A stretch of 43,404 nt of DNA from Iphinoe sp. HA4291-MV1 (GCA_019359415.1 JAHHHH010000068.1:1-43404); one strand, 5' to 3'; shown: positions 8,944 through 18,504, numbered from the stretch's first letter. Numbers and translations are program-made. The notes: generated from the letters alone by a model not told the origin.

Positions 8944-9333
8944 ATGAACTCATGGAGTCTTGTGATGAAAAATCAGATTTCTAGAGCGATCGCTCACATC
9001 AATTTCCAGCTTAAAGAGCTTCAGGTAAAGCGTTTTTTAGCTGTTGTCTTAGTTGGGTTTCTAGTGCTTGCAACAAACGTTGCTCCGAACCAAGCTATAA
9101 CCAACAAGCTTGACCAAGCGGTACATCAAAACGATTCCCAAAGACCGAAAACAACAGGGGAATGGAATAGGGAAGCTCGCGAAACCCAAGGTTCTCCTGG
9201 TGAACGACTTGGAAAAATTGGGAAAGAATCAGCAGAAGCCTTAAAAGATTTGGGATCGCTGTATCCAGACACTGCTCAAAGAAGTGCTCGTGGTCTAAAG
9301 AACAGTACGTCATCTAACCAGGTTCAACGCTAA
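8944..9333 (+). CDS. Small conserved cyanobacterial protein with N-terminal membrane or signal segment
   Basis: 129 residues. One hydrophobic segment at about residues 30-46 (RFLAVVLVGFLVLATNVAP) is either a signal peptide or an anchor. The rest is polar and Gln/Ser/Lys-rich, with a block RPKTTGEWNREARETQGSPG and a C-terminal YPDTAQRSARGL. I recall similar short proteins in other cyanobacteria with the same TTGEWNREAR and YPDTA motifs but no assigned function. The second Met (residue 8, base 8965) is an alternative start; neither has a strong ribosome binding site. It stands alone, followed by a stem-loop 11 bases after its stop. Confidence 0.75.
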   Translation: MNSWSLVMKNQISRAIAHINFQLKELQVKRFLAVVLVGFLVLATNVAPNQAITNKLDQAVHQNDSQRPKTTGEWNREARETQGSPGERLGKIGKESAEALKDLGSLYPDTAQRSARGLKNSTSSNQVQR

Positions 9334-9343
9334 GTGCCTTCTG

Positions 9344-9375
9344 ATATCAAGCCTGGTACGTATCAGGCTTGATAT
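9344..9375 (+). terminator. 12-bp stem-loop just after the 8944-9333 gene
   Basis: ATATCAAGCCTG (9344-9355), loop GTACGTAT, then the exact complement (9364-9375). It starts 11 bases after the stop codon. No T-run follows, so it may stabilise the mRNA 3' end rather than terminate by itself; a second hairpin with T's lies at 9521. Confidence 0.55.
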
Positions 9376-9520
9376 TACGCGTATACAACCTACTGGCAGA
9401 AAAAAAGATTGCTATTTTCCGGAACGGAAAAACCTCTATTTGTAGATATCATTAGATAACTCATTTATAACTAAACCTCTATATGAGCCACGGGGGATAT
9501 AACCCCATTCTCTACTATTG

Positions 9521-9547
9521 AAAACCCGGTTACCATAACCGGGTTTT
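9521..9547. terminator. Rho-independent-type terminator
   Basis: A perfect 12-bp stem AAAACCCGGTTA / TAACCGGGTTTT with a 3-base loop (CCA). The A-run and T-run on either side make it usable from both strands. It separates the small protein gene from the flavoprotein gene at 9616. Confidence 0.75.
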
Positions 9548-9615
9548 CGGCATAATGTGCAATTATCTTGTGCAGTCTTAATAATTGTTACATTACATTA
9601 CAATACGCTTAAATC

Positions 9616-11229
9616 ATGCACAGAGATGAGCACAGGATACGGCAAGTGATTTACCAAATTTCTTCTAAAAAAGCATCTATCTTAGGTTATAAAGATACAG
9701 ATGTCATCGTTATCGGTAGCGGCATTGGTGGCTTGAGCTGTGCGGCTCTTCTGGCGCGGTATGGGTTTGATGTTACAGTTTGCGAGAGCCACTCAATTCC
9801 AGGTGGTGCAGCGCATGCTTTTGAGCGCAATGGATTCAAATTCGACTCAGGTCCATCGCTCTATTCTGGATTATCCTACAGCCCCTCTACTAATCCTCTC
9901 AGACAAGTGCTAGATGCAATAGGTGAGGAGTTACCTTGCATAACCTACAATACATGGAGGTGCTATTTACCAGAAGGAAATTTTGACACCTCAGTTGGTA
10001 CTGACCAGTTTTGTGACGTGCTAAAGCGGTTTGGTGGTCATGAAGCTGTAGCCGAATGGCGTGAACTACAGCGTGTGATGGAACCACTGATGCGTGCTGC
10101 AACAGCATTACCGCCAGCAGCCTTGCGTTTTGATGTCGGCGCAATTATGACTGTGGGTAGATTCGCCCCATCTTTATTCCAACATATTACAGACATAGCT
10201 AAGCTCACGGGATCTTTTAGCCAAATTATGGACGGCGTTATCAAAGACTCTTTTACGCGTCATTGGCTTGACTTGCTGTGTTTTCTTCTCTCTGGACTAC
10301 CAGCAAATGGAACAAGTGCCGCAGAGATAGCATTTATGTTTGCAGATTGGTATCGACCGGGCGTTGTGCTTGACTATCCGATAGGTGGAAGTGGTGCTTT
10401 AGTTGACGCCCTAGTACGGGGACTAGAACGTCACGGGGGTCAATTGATACTGAACGCTCATGTTGAGCAAATTATTGTAGAAAGCAAGCGTGCAGTAGGT
10501 GTGCGTTTGCGAAATGGTAAACAAATAAGAGCGCGTCGGGCAGTCATTTCTAATGCATCGGTATGGGATACGCTCAAGTTGCTTCCACAAGGAGTATTAC
10601 CAAAACAGTTTCAGCAACGACAAGCAACACCTGAGTGCGATAGTTTTATGCATCTCCATCTGGGTATTGACGCACAAGAATTGCGTTCAGACCTTACGTG
10701 TCACTATATAGTTGTTAATAACTGGGAAAACGGTGTTACAGATCCGCAAAACATCGTATTAGTGTCTATTCCCTCAGTTTTAGACCCTTCATTAGCGCCA
10801 CCAGGAAAGCATGTTATTCACGCTTACACTCCTGGTAACGAACCTTATGACTTATGGCAAGGGATGAACCGAAAAAGTGAGGAGTATGCGCGACAAAAGC
10901 AGTTGCGCGCAGAAGTTATGTGGCAAGCCTTGGAGCGAATTATTCCGGATATTCGCTCGCGTTGTGATGTGACACTGGTTGGTACACCACTAACACATGA
11001 GCGCTTTCTGCGACGCCACAGAGGTTCATATGGTCCAGCAATTCAGGCAGGAAAAGGTTTCTTTCCTAGTTCTGGCACACCTATTCCAGGACTCCTTTGC
11101 TGTGGAGACTCGACTTTTCCTGGTATTGGCTTACCTGCAGTCGCCGCTAGTGGAATGATTGCTGCGAATACGCTCGCACCACTACAGAAGCATTTAGAAA
11201 TGCTTCAGGATATTGGTTGCATTGATTAG
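9616..11229 (+). CDS. FAD-dependent oxidoreductase, carotenoid isomerase / phytoene desaturase-like
   Basis: 537 residues. The dinucleotide-binding motif is at about 30-55 (VIVIGSGIGGLSCAALLARY), followed by the glutamate and GG of the CrtI/CrtH-type motif (ESHSIPGGAAHAF) and FDSGPSLYSG. The C-terminus has the family's second FAD motif (PGLLCCGDSTFPGIGLPAVA). Relatives include prolycopene isomerase (CrtH) and phytoene desaturases, which act on membrane carotenoids. This sequence reads as a divergent paralogue rather than a canonical CrtH, so the substrate is left open. No clear ribosome binding site precedes the ATG at 9616. The next gene follows after 37 bases, so the pair may be cotranscribed. 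Confidence 0.85.
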   Translation: MHRDEHRIRQVIYQISSKKASILGYKDTDVIVIGSGIGGLSCAALLARYGFDVTVCESHSIPGGAAHAFERNGFKFDSGPSLYSGLSYSPSTNPLRQVLDAIGEELPCITYNTWRCYLPEGNFDTSVGTDQFCDVLKRFGGHEAVAEWRELQRVMEPLMRAATALPPAALRFDVGAIMTVGRFAPSLFQHITDIAKLTGSFSQIMDGVIKDSFTRHWLDLLCFLLSGLPANGTSAAEIAFMFADWYRPGVVLDYPIGGSGALVDALVRGLERHGGQLILNAHVEQIIVESKRAVGVRLRNGKQIRARRAVISNASVWDTLKLLPQGVLPKQFQQRQATPECDSFMHLHLGIDAQELRSDLTCHYIVVNNWENGVTDPQNIVLVSIPSVLDPSLAPPGKHVIHAYTPGNEPYDLWQGMNRKSEEYARQKQLRAEVMWQALERIIPDIRSRCDVTLVGTPLTHERFLRRHRGSYGPAIQAGKGFFPSSGTPIPGLLCCGDSTFPGIGLPAVAASGMIAANTLAPLQKHLEMLQDIGCID

Positions 11230-11266
11230 TTCATAATAGATTCAGGTGCTATCTTTACAAAAGTTT

Positions 11267-12046
11267 ATGTATTTAACTTGGTTAGACAGCAATTCTTGGC
11301 TACTTGAAATCGGAGAGCAACGGATACTTCTTGACCCTTGGCTAATTGATTTGTTAACCTTTGGCGGTTTGGATTGGTTATTCAAAGGCTCCCGATCCCG
11401 CGATCGCTCAATACCAGAGAACATTGACCTGATTCTGCTATCTCAGGGTTTGGAAGACCATGCTCATCCACCAACGCTGGAGCAGCTTGACCACAATATT
11501 CCAATCGTAGCTTCTCCCAATGCTGCCAAAGTTGTACAGCAGTTAAATTATACTCAAGTCACGGCACTTGCTCACGGGGAAACTTCTACTCTGAATCAAA
11601 GTGTTGAAATTAAGGCAACTCCTGGCTCGCAGGTTGGTATAACTTTAGTAGAAAATGGTTATCTCCTCAAAGAATTGGAGAGCGGTTTAACGATCTATTA
11701 CGAGCCTCATGGAAATCATTCACCCACGCTTAAGGGAATTGCTCCAGTGGATGTCGTCATTACTCCTTTGATTGACTTGGCTTTACCTTTGGTTGGCTCA
11801 ATTATCAAAGGGAATAAATGCGCCTTAGAAGTTGCTCAGTGGTTACAACCCCAAGTCCTGTTACCTACTGCAGCTGGAGGAGATGTGGTTTTTGAAGGAT
11901 TACTCAACTCTTTACTTGAGACTAAGGGAAGCATTGAGGAATTTCGTTCATTAATAGAAAAGAATAATTTACCGACACGGGTGATAGAACCCAAACCAGG
12001 AGAACGTTTTGAACTGAAATTAGAAAAGCGGGTGTTGAATGCTTAA
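11267..12046 (+). CDS. Metallo-beta-lactamase-fold protein
   Basis: 259 residues from ATG 11267 (a GTG 21 bases earlier is possible). The start MYLTWLDSNSWLLEIGEQRI and LLDPWL are typical of the UlaG-like or L-ascorbate-lactonase-like MBL-fold proteins of cyanobacteria. The canonical HxHxDH zinc motif is altered: the equivalent stretch reads LLSQGLEDHAHPPTLEQL, with SQG where the first histidine is expected but DHAH kept. Metal binding may be partial. The reaction is unknown. Its 3' end overlaps the convergent helicase gene by 27 bases. Confidence 0.8.
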   Translation: MYLTWLDSNSWLLEIGEQRILLDPWLIDLLTFGGLDWLFKGSRSRDRSIPENIDLILLSQGLEDHAHPPTLEQLDHNIPIVASPNAAKVVQQLNYTQVTALAHGETSTLNQSVEIKATPGSQVGITLVENGYLLKELESGLTIYYEPHGNHSPTLKGIAPVDVVITPLIDLALPLVGSIIKGNKCALEVAQWLQPQVLLPTAAGGDVVFEGLLNSLLETKGSIEEFRSLIEKNNLPTRVIEPKPGERFELKLEKRVLNA

Positions 12047-13921
12047 ACTCCTGAGAGCCGACTTAATCCGAACAGCAAAATTTGAATTCCGATGATAAGT
12101 TAAAATGAGTTGATTAATTGCTCGTGTCATCGCGACATAAAGCAGCCGAGCCTCTGCTGTTGGGTTGCAACTCTGGTTGGGTAGATAACCAATCCCAGGA
12201 ATAAATACTACCGGAAACTCTAGCCCTTTGCTGGAGTGCATGGTCATCAGTTTGATGCTTCGTTGTGCTGGCTTATAGTCTCGGCTAGCACTGTTAGCGT
12301 TAACCCACTCTACAGGAATTAGAGCTTGCTGGAGTTGTTGGTAGACTTGTTCTCCCATGAATTTGGAACGGTAAACAATTGCCATCTCGTTCCACGAGGT
12401 ACCCCGTTCATGAAACTGCTGCACTCTGGTCTTGAGATACTCAATCTCTTGCCTGAAACTGGGTAGGTTAATGAGTTCTGGCGTAGGTCCGTGACGACCT
12501 ACACTTGTTGGTTCAACCAAGACAGGCATATCCTCAAGATTCTTGCCAATGGAAATCATCGCTTCCTTAGCAAACTCGTATGCTACTGCCAGAACTTCAG
12601 CCGTATTGCGGTAATTTAACTTAAGAATAGTGGTACGCCCCTGAGCTTGGATACCCAAACTTCTGAAACTAAACTTTTTTCTAAACTTTTCTCTGTAAAG
12701 ATTTTGGGCGTCGTCGTAGAGTACTAGCAATGAGTTGGTTTGTGGATCTACCATCTGCACTACTAGTTTTAACCACTCTGGTTGAAAGTCATGCCCCTCA
12801 TCAATCATCACAGTGCCATATCTACCAGTAGGAATGAGTCCTGCATCCACTGCCTGAATGACTTGCTGCACCAGCTTTTCAGTATATTCTTCACCTTGGT
12901 ACTGTTGAGAGTCAGGTTTAGGTATGTGATGCGCCTTCAACTTGTCCATGCACCACCCGTGAAAGTGACGCACTGTAATGCGATTTGCAAGTCCTTTTTC
13001 CTGAACCATCCACCTTAACCGAGCAGCTAGGGAAACATTGAAGCACAGGATGAGAATGGGTTTATCCATTTCTTGTGCCAAAAGCTGGCATCGATATGCC
13101 AAAATCATAGTTTTACCAGAGCCTGCGACTCCATGAATGATTCTATGCCCTTCTCCTAAGCTGCGAGCTAGTTGCTCCTGCTGCAAATCCATGATGCGAA
13201 GAATATCTGGAATGAGTTCCAGACTGGTTTCTTGCTTTGTATTAACTTCTGTATCAATATCAAACAATGATAGTTGCGTCGCGGTAATTCGCAAATCTGG
13301 AAACAGATGCCAACGAATCCTATCAATTTGAGCCGTTGTCAAAGTCTTGCCAAAGTCGTAGTGACTCATACTCCAAAGTCGCTCTTGAAAGTCAACAGTA
13401 TCAGCACTTTCGTAAAACTCGTCCTGACAAATAACTAAATGTGGTTCAATGACTTCTCTGAAAGCAGGTTCGGACTCGAATGCTTTACGTGTGATGTGAC
13501 TAAAAACAACTCCATAAGCGTAGGGAAACACGAGCTTACCTTGATACTGACCATGTTGATGGACAAGTACTGGGTCTTTTTCTAACAACTGGGTTAATGC
13601 TAATGCATATTCTCTTGCTTGCCGCAACGGATTCTTAACATGTTTGATCCTTTCAGGAGTAATCAAAGTAGCAGTATCTGGATTCACCTGCAAAATACTA
13701 CTCAGCTTCCAATCCTTGACTTCCAAAACGAATATTCCCCGATGAGGGTGCAGGACAATAAAGTCAGGATGTAAGCGCTTACGACCTATTGGGACATCGT
13801 ACCAAAGCAGGTAATCATCCTCTAGCTTTTCCTCAAGTCGTTGAGCAAACCGACGCTCACCAGGAGTCATGCGTAATAGGCAGCTATTGAGCGAGGGAAT
13901 CAATTTAGGCATAACACTCAT
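12020..13921 (-). CDS. NERD-domain nuclease / UvrD-like SF1 helicase fusion
   Basis: 633 residues. The N-terminal NERD region (about 17-125) has a PD-(D/E)xK-like pattern: HPDFIVLHP and FVLEVKDWK. The helicase part follows with Walker A (HGVAGSGKTMILAYRC), Walker B (VMIDEGHDFQPEW), LNYRNTAEV, motif V (MTMHSSKGLEFPVVF) and motif VI (RLLYVAMTRA). All key ATPase residues are present, so it should unwind or translocate along DNA and perhaps cut it. Stand-alone nuclease-helicase fusions of this kind are often linked to DNA repair or to defence against phages or plasmids; nothing nearby decides which. A terminator hairpin lies upstream and an unrelated convergent gene overlaps its 3' end. Confidence 0.85.
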   Translation of the reverse strand: MSVMPKLIPSLNSCLLRMTPGERRFAQRLEEKLEDDYLLWYDVPIGRKRLHPDFIVLHPHRGIFVLEVKDWKLSSILQVNPDTATLITPERIKHVKNPLRQAREYALALTQLLEKDPVLVHQHGQYQGKLVFPYAYGVVFSHITRKAFESEPAFREVIEPHLVICQDEFYESADTVDFQERLWSMSHYDFGKTLTTAQIDRIRWHLFPDLRITATQLSLFDIDTEVNTKQETSLELIPDILRIMDLQQEQLARSLGEGHRIIHGVAGSGKTMILAYRCQLLAQEMDKPILILCFNVSLAARLRWMVQEKGLANRITVRHFHGWCMDKLKAHHIPKPDSQQYQGEEYTEKLVQQVIQAVDAGLIPTGRYGTVMIDEGHDFQPEWLKLVVQMVDPQTNSLLVLYDDAQNLYREKFRKKFSFRSLGIQAQGRTTILKLNYRNTAEVLAVAYEFAKEAMISIGKNLEDMPVLVEPTSVGRHGPTPELINLPSFRQEIEYLKTRVQQFHERGTSWNEMAIVYRSKFMGEQVYQQLQQALIPVEWVNANSASRDYKPAQRSIKLMTMHSSKGLEFPVVFIPGIGYLPNQSCNPTAEARLLYVAMTRAINQLILTYHRNSNFAVRIKSALRSLSIQHPLF

Positions 13922-14176
13922 GCAGCGATTGGCAGGGGTACGTCCTATAAATCTGGGTTTTCCTTTGTATTCCCAACGCTTTTATTCACTTCATGATTGC
14001 CTCCTTAGGAAGACATAAATTATGCTTTTAACTTGATGCTAACTAGTTTTTGACACAAAATAAAGTGGTGATATTAATAAGTCATCAAAAACCCCACAAA
14101 ACATCATGCTCTCAATGATGTCTAAGTTGAGTTAAATACTTTGCTACAGGTAACTTAATATTTTGTTCTGGTGTAG

Positions 14177-14212
14177 AAACCCGTTTGAATCTTGAAAAAT
14201 TCAAACGGGTTT
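14177..14212. terminator. Bidirectional hairpin terminator
   Basis: A perfect 14-bp stem AAACCCGTTTGAAT / ATTCAAACGGGTTT with an 8-base loop, followed by TATGCTTTT. On the minus strand it lies downstream of the 33-residue ORF at 14327-14428 and would end its transcript. On the plus strand it has no clear gene in front. Confidence 0.7.
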
Positions 14213-14326
14213 TATGCTTTTCTATCGCAAGTTTACAAATTGTTAAGTTAAATGAAGAATCCAAAAGAGCCTAAAAGTTGACTTAATTTGTTGAAATGCT
14301 GTATAATAGGGTATCAGAACTTGTCG

Positions 14327-14428
14327 TCAAAACTGCTGCTCTTCTTCATCAAACCAAATTTCTGCTATGAGAGTGATGCCAATAAGCCAAAGAAAGCAGA
14401 AACCCACAAACCAAAGTATTCCTGTCAT
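14327..14428 (-). CDS. 33-residue single-span membrane protein (candidate small gene)
   Basis: On the minus strand, GGAGGTGA (14434-14441) stands six bases before an ATG at 14426-14428. The frame of 34 codons encodes one hydrophobic helix of about 20 residues (ILWFVGFCFLWLIGITLIAE) and a short acidic tail (IWFDEEEQQF). It ends 114 bases before a perfect terminator hairpin. Strong ribosome binding site, clean topology and terminator together argue for a real gene. Small one-span proteins of this size in cyanobacteria often join photosynthetic or NDH complexes, but I do not recognise this one and assign no function. Confidence 0.6.
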   Translation of the reverse strand: MTGILWFVGFCFLWLIGITLIAEIWFDEEEQQF

Positions 14429-14642
14429 TGCTATCACCTCCAACCAAGCCTTTTACTTACTGCAATAAAAAACTAGTTTAAATGCAACAGTAGTTATAGC
14501 GAATTTCACTGAATTTTTACTTTGCTATCTCCTCCTTCTTAATTTTAAGAAAGGGTTATCTTCAAGTTATCGAGATTTTCTGCAATTCTTCCTAAGTTGA
14601 AACGAAAGTTTAAAAAATAAGAATGACTCGAATAATTATTCC

Positions 14643-17312
14643 TTACAGCCAATTTCCCACTAACACAAAAGGTGCCCAAAAATATGGACTTTTCTGCTGG
14701 GTAAAAACAGCTAGTTGAGCGCGCCGGAGCGCTTCGGCTTTATTCACGCCAGTTTTCAACTCTTGGTAAAACCGACTCATTAAATTTGCTGTAGATTCAT
14801 CGTCTACAGACCACAATGTTGCCAGTGTACTACGTGCGCCCGCCTGTACAGCTACCCCAGCGAGTCCCAAAGCGGCTCGCTTGTCTCCAACAGCGGTTTT
14901 GCAAGCACTCAGGACAAGCAATTCAATGGTACTCGACCTTTTTGTGTCGCGAACTCGCAGTAAGTTATCAAATTCCTTCACCTTAAGTAGCTTATCCCAG
15001 GTGAGAACAAAGGTTTTTTCTGGATCGGAACTAAACTCACCATGAGTCGCCAGGTGAACGACTGTGAAGGGAGCTGATTGCAACTGGTTTTGCAGGTTGT
15101 TTTCGGTAAACTGCTGATTTAAAAGTTTTTCAGTTTTGGGGACCTCAGACTGGATTTGTCTCAATTCCCGTGGTACATTTTCGAGTGGAGGAAACTTTAG
15201 GTTTTCAAGGGCGCGTTCTGCGGCGACTCCAGCAGCTAAGGTGTTTAACTTGACTTTTTGCAATGGTTTGGGATCAAGCAATTGCAAACCAGGGGCGACA
15301 GCGATCGCATACTTTTCAACCAGATATTTCTGCTGTTGTTTGTCATAGAGAACTGACATTGGTATGTTACGCAACGCTCCATCTAGTACAAACACTAAGG
15401 TTTTGATACCACTTTTGCTTAATTCTGCTTCAGCGGGTTGAATTAACCAGTCGTATATTTGTTGGGATAGCTGCTTTACCTGAGAAGTTCTGGTGACATC
15501 GCGTAAATATTCTCTGAGATCTTCTACAATACGTTCTACTCTATCTTCAGCAATGACAGTTTTGTAGTGCCGCAAGTTCTGGTTAGGCAATTTGAGAATG
15601 ACATCTAGACGGTCTGGTAGAATAATAGGATAGAAAACTGCTGAGCGTGGGTCTTTTTTATCAACGACTGGGTCAAGTTCCTGCTTTGGAGTTAAACAAG
15701 CTGAGCGAAAGAAGTTGTCTAATTCTGCTAACTGTAGGGATTCTATAACAAAACGAGCTTGCCGTAATTTTTTTTGGTTTTCTGGCTTTTGACTCTCCTG
15801 ATGTTGGACACTCTCGTTCTCTGTTTGCAACAGCAATGCTACTAACTCCCGATATACGGGTTCCACACTTTCCCGAAACGAAAACTGAATGTCTGGATTG
15901 ATAACAACTAAATCACTACGTAGAGTCTGGAGAGTGTTGAAAGCTTCAGAATAGTAGGTAATTGCGTCTTTTTTATCTCCCTGCTGGTTGTGTATACGTC
16001 CTAGTTGCCATTGCCATTGATAAACGATGTCCGATGCATTAATATTTTGAGCTATAAATAAAGCTTTCTCAGTCAGCTTTTGGGCATCAGTAAACCGCTG
16101 ATTGATTTCATACAGATTCCCAAGAGTCCCAAGAGCATAAGATTCTGCTCGCTTGTCTTGTAAGCTTTGCGCCTGCTGAACTGCGCTAGATAGTAATAGT
16201 GATGAGTTCTGGTTAGTTCTTACTTGACTCGACAGTTTCATCAAACTTTGAGCAAAGTTAATTTTAGCGTCAACTGCTATGCGGCTGGGAGGCAAGTTGT
16301 TGATTTCAGGCTGAATTTGAGACGATAATGGTAATGCATCTGCAAATTGCTTTGTCTCAACAAGTAGGCTCAGTTGATTAAGATGTGCCTGAATACGCAT
16401 GGTTGCATCAGTAGAAGTATTTACCGCCTGCTGGTAGTAATCCAAAGCCATTTTCGTATCATACTGTGCACGGGCGGTGTTTCCCAAGCTGAAGAGAGTT
16501 TCACTAATAATTTGATGAGATGATGTAGCTTTTGCAAGTGCTAAACTTTGATTCAACACCTTTTGGGATTCTTTTAAATCACCAACGATTTGCATAATGT
16601 TACCAAGACTCAGCAGTCCTGATGCTTTTGTTGATGAGTCTGGTTGATTTTGAAGGGTTTGCGAAACCTCCGTTAACATCTTATTTGCTTGACGGTACTG
16701 CCCTAAAACTTGTAGAGCTTGAGCCGAGTTAATGTGGTTACGGGTTAATGCAGCACTATCTTTCATTTGCTGATAAATTTTAGCAGCTTGTTGCCAAGTC
16801 GTCACTGCTGCTTCAGCTTGTCCCTGTACTAATTGTAACCGTCCTCGCACATCAAGGGCTTGTGCTAATATTTTAGAACTCTCGTGGGAGTTCTTCAAAT
16901 TTTTTAATAAATTGAGACTTTGAGCGATCGCACCTTCAGCTTGATTCCATAAACCGAGTTGTTGAAAAGCTAAAGAGAGATTGCTCAAAGTCATAGCTTC
17001 CCGTAAATGATCTCCCTGAGTTCTAAAAGCAGCAGAAGCCTGTTGCAAAACTTTCACAGCAAAAGTAAACTGTCCAGCCTCATAAAGTTTTTTACCCTGT
17101 TGTACAAGGTCTTGCGTTTTACCCTCGCCAATTGTGAAGTGATGGACATTAGAATTGACAAGAGGAGCTTGTGCCCACACTGGTGATATTATTACGCACA
17201 GAAACACAGCTATTGACGCCAGTAGGGGTTGAGCTATCCAACTTCTACTTGGGTATTTAGATGAAAAAATGCATTTTAGAATACGGAAAAATACAGGCTT
17301 TTTTCTCGCCAC
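14643..17312 (-). CDS. TPR-repeat protein with C-terminal CHAT (caspase-like) domain
   Basis: 889 residues starting at a GTG (17310-17312) preceded by AAAGGAG. An N-terminal signal or anchor segment (about 28-47, SIAVFLCVIISPVWAQA) is followed by roughly 450 residues of tetratricopeptide repeats, for example GQFTFAVKVLQQASAAFRTQ and AMTLSNLSLAFQQLG. The C-terminal CHAT domain has both catalytic residues of the caspase-like clan: His near 757 (VVHLATHGEF) and Cys near 804 (LLVLSACKTAVG). The protein is thus a likely exported or anchored cysteine peptidase with a protein-binding arm. It starts 15 bases after the DUF1822 gene, on the same strand, so the two are cotranscribed. Confidence 0.9.
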   Translation of the reverse strand: MARKKPVFFRILKCIFSSKYPSRSWIAQPLLASIAVFLCVIISPVWAQAPLVNSNVHHFTIGEGKTQDLVQQGKKLYEAGQFTFAVKVLQQASAAFRTQGDHLREAMTLSNLSLAFQQLGLWNQAEGAIAQSLNLLKNLKNSHESSKILAQALDVRGRLQLVQGQAEAAVTTWQQAAKIYQQMKDSAALTRNHINSAQALQVLGQYRQANKMLTEVSQTLQNQPDSSTKASGLLSLGNIMQIVGDLKESQKVLNQSLALAKATSSHQIISETLFSLGNTARAQYDTKMALDYYQQAVNTSTDATMRIQAHLNQLSLLVETKQFADALPLSSQIQPEINNLPPSRIAVDAKINFAQSLMKLSSQVRTNQNSSLLLSSAVQQAQSLQDKRAESYALGTLGNLYEINQRFTDAQKLTEKALFIAQNINASDIVYQWQWQLGRIHNQQGDKKDAITYYSEAFNTLQTLRSDLVVINPDIQFSFRESVEPVYRELVALLLQTENESVQHQESQKPENQKKLRQARFVIESLQLAELDNFFRSACLTPKQELDPVVDKKDPRSAVFYPIILPDRLDVILKLPNQNLRHYKTVIAEDRVERIVEDLREYLRDVTRTSQVKQLSQQIYDWLIQPAEAELSKSGIKTLVFVLDGALRNIPMSVLYDKQQQKYLVEKYAIAVAPGLQLLDPKPLQKVKLNTLAAGVAAERALENLKFPPLENVPRELRQIQSEVPKTEKLLNQQFTENNLQNQLQSAPFTVVHLATHGEFSSDPEKTFVLTWDKLLKVKEFDNLLRVRDTKRSSTIELLVLSACKTAVGDKRAALGLAGVAVQAGARSTLATLWSVDDESTANLMSRFYQELKTGVNKAEALRRAQLAVFTQQKSPYFWAPFVLVGNWL

Positions 17313-17327
17313 GCTCTTTCTCCTTTA

Positions 17328-18374
17328 CTACAATTCAAAGTCTTCTTTCACCTTTAGATCCTCCTCTAAACTTAACTCAACACTGAAGCGTTTTCCTGAT
17401 TCCCCTTTGAAAGGTTTCAGTTGAATGTAGTTATCTTGTGCTCTTGAAATGACTTGCTGCAGAGTTTTTCCTGCTTTAGACAGCAAAGTCAATTTCAGAG
17501 AAGGCGGCAAATATCTTTCTCCACCTGTAGGATGTAACTGGATCAAAATACTCAATTTATGATCAGTTTCCTCTGTAATATTTACCAAAAGAGCTACTGT
17601 TTGATGATTTAGTTGGATTCCCAAGTCAATGAGTTTGGCTTTTTTAGGACCTTTTTGTGTAATTCTAGTACTTAGAGCTAAATTGGCTTCTGGATTGATT
17701 AGCGTGTCAACTGTTTGCCAACCTTCTTCAAAGACTCCCTCTAACCATTGACTTAATTTGATTCTGGTATTATGCAAATATGTCTGGAGTAATGTGGAAG
17801 ACTGAGTTGAAGCTACAGGTAAAGGAATCGCTGAAGGTTCCGAGAAATGGTGGTAGAACAATAGGTGATTGAATTCCGCATCAAATAAAGATAGCGGTAG
17901 TTGGTAATAACCGTCCCGAAGATGTAAATTGAATTGACTGCGATAATTAACAAGTTCGTCGTAACGCAAAAATCCTCTAAGAATAACTTGTTCTTCCTCT
18001 TCTAACACCTCAACGACGACATAGAAATGAGCTGCAAATTCTGATTTATCAATGGCATCTCTTGGAATATTTACGACTTCATCTAGTAGGTGTTCTATAG
18101 CAATTGGACAAAATTTAAACTCTCCAATCTTGAGATGGCAAATATCTTCATCTACATTCATATCTCGATGGATTACTTTACCTGGTATGCGTGTACTTAG
18201 CCATTTTTCACAACCAAGTATTGCCAGTGTATTGAGATAAGTTTGCCACTGTTTTACTTCACCAGTGACTAGTGTACTATTATTTCTTGCTTGGTCGAAA
18301 TCTTCTGGTTCTAGCCAAATAACTTCTGAAAGCAAGAGCCTTATATCAGTTGAATGAACCGGGGAATTAGCCAT
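17328..18374 (-). CDS. DUF1822 family protein
   Basis: 348 residues from the ATG at 18372-18374, which has AAGGAG upstream; the frame is open 33 codons further but that extension lacks a ribosome binding site. The sequence (RLLLSEVIWLEPEDFDQARN, GFLRYDELVNYRSQFNLHLR, LIDLGIQLNHQTVALLVNI) matches the cyanobacterial DUF1822 family, whose role is unknown. Members often stand beside CHAT-domain genes and sigma-like genes, exactly the arrangement seen here. It has no signal peptide or membrane segment, so it is probably cytoplasmic. It may work with its operon partners, but no reaction can be proposed. Confidence 0.85.
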   Translation of the reverse strand: MANSPVHSTDIRLLLSEVIWLEPEDFDQARNNSTLVTGEVKQWQTYLNTLAILGCEKWLSTRIPGKVIHRDMNVDEDICHLKIGEFKFCPIAIEHLLDEVVNIPRDAIDKSEFAAHFYVVVEVLEEEEQVILRGFLRYDELVNYRSQFNLHLRDGYYQLPLSLFDAEFNHLLFYHHFSEPSAIPLPVASTQSSTLLQTYLHNTRIKLSQWLEGVFEEGWQTVDTLINPEANLALSTRITQKGPKKAKLIDLGIQLNHQTVALLVNITEETDHKLSILIQLHPTGGERYLPPSLKLTLLSKAGKTLQQVISRAQDNYIQLKPFKGESGKRFSVELSLEEDLKVKEDFEL

Positions 18375-18504
18375 TATTGTACTCCTTGTTTGTGTTTTTT
18401 GTTTAAAATGTCCCTTAGTACTCCGAGGCTGAATAAATATACGATTTGACAAAATCTCAAAAGCCCAAAACACAAAAGTTTTTGAATGCGTGAATTGCTT
18501 AGCC

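Noticed and set aside
14288-14476. 62-codon plus-strand frame
   Set aside because: No ribosome binding site and no recognisable sequence; it lies over the better-supported minus-strand small gene.
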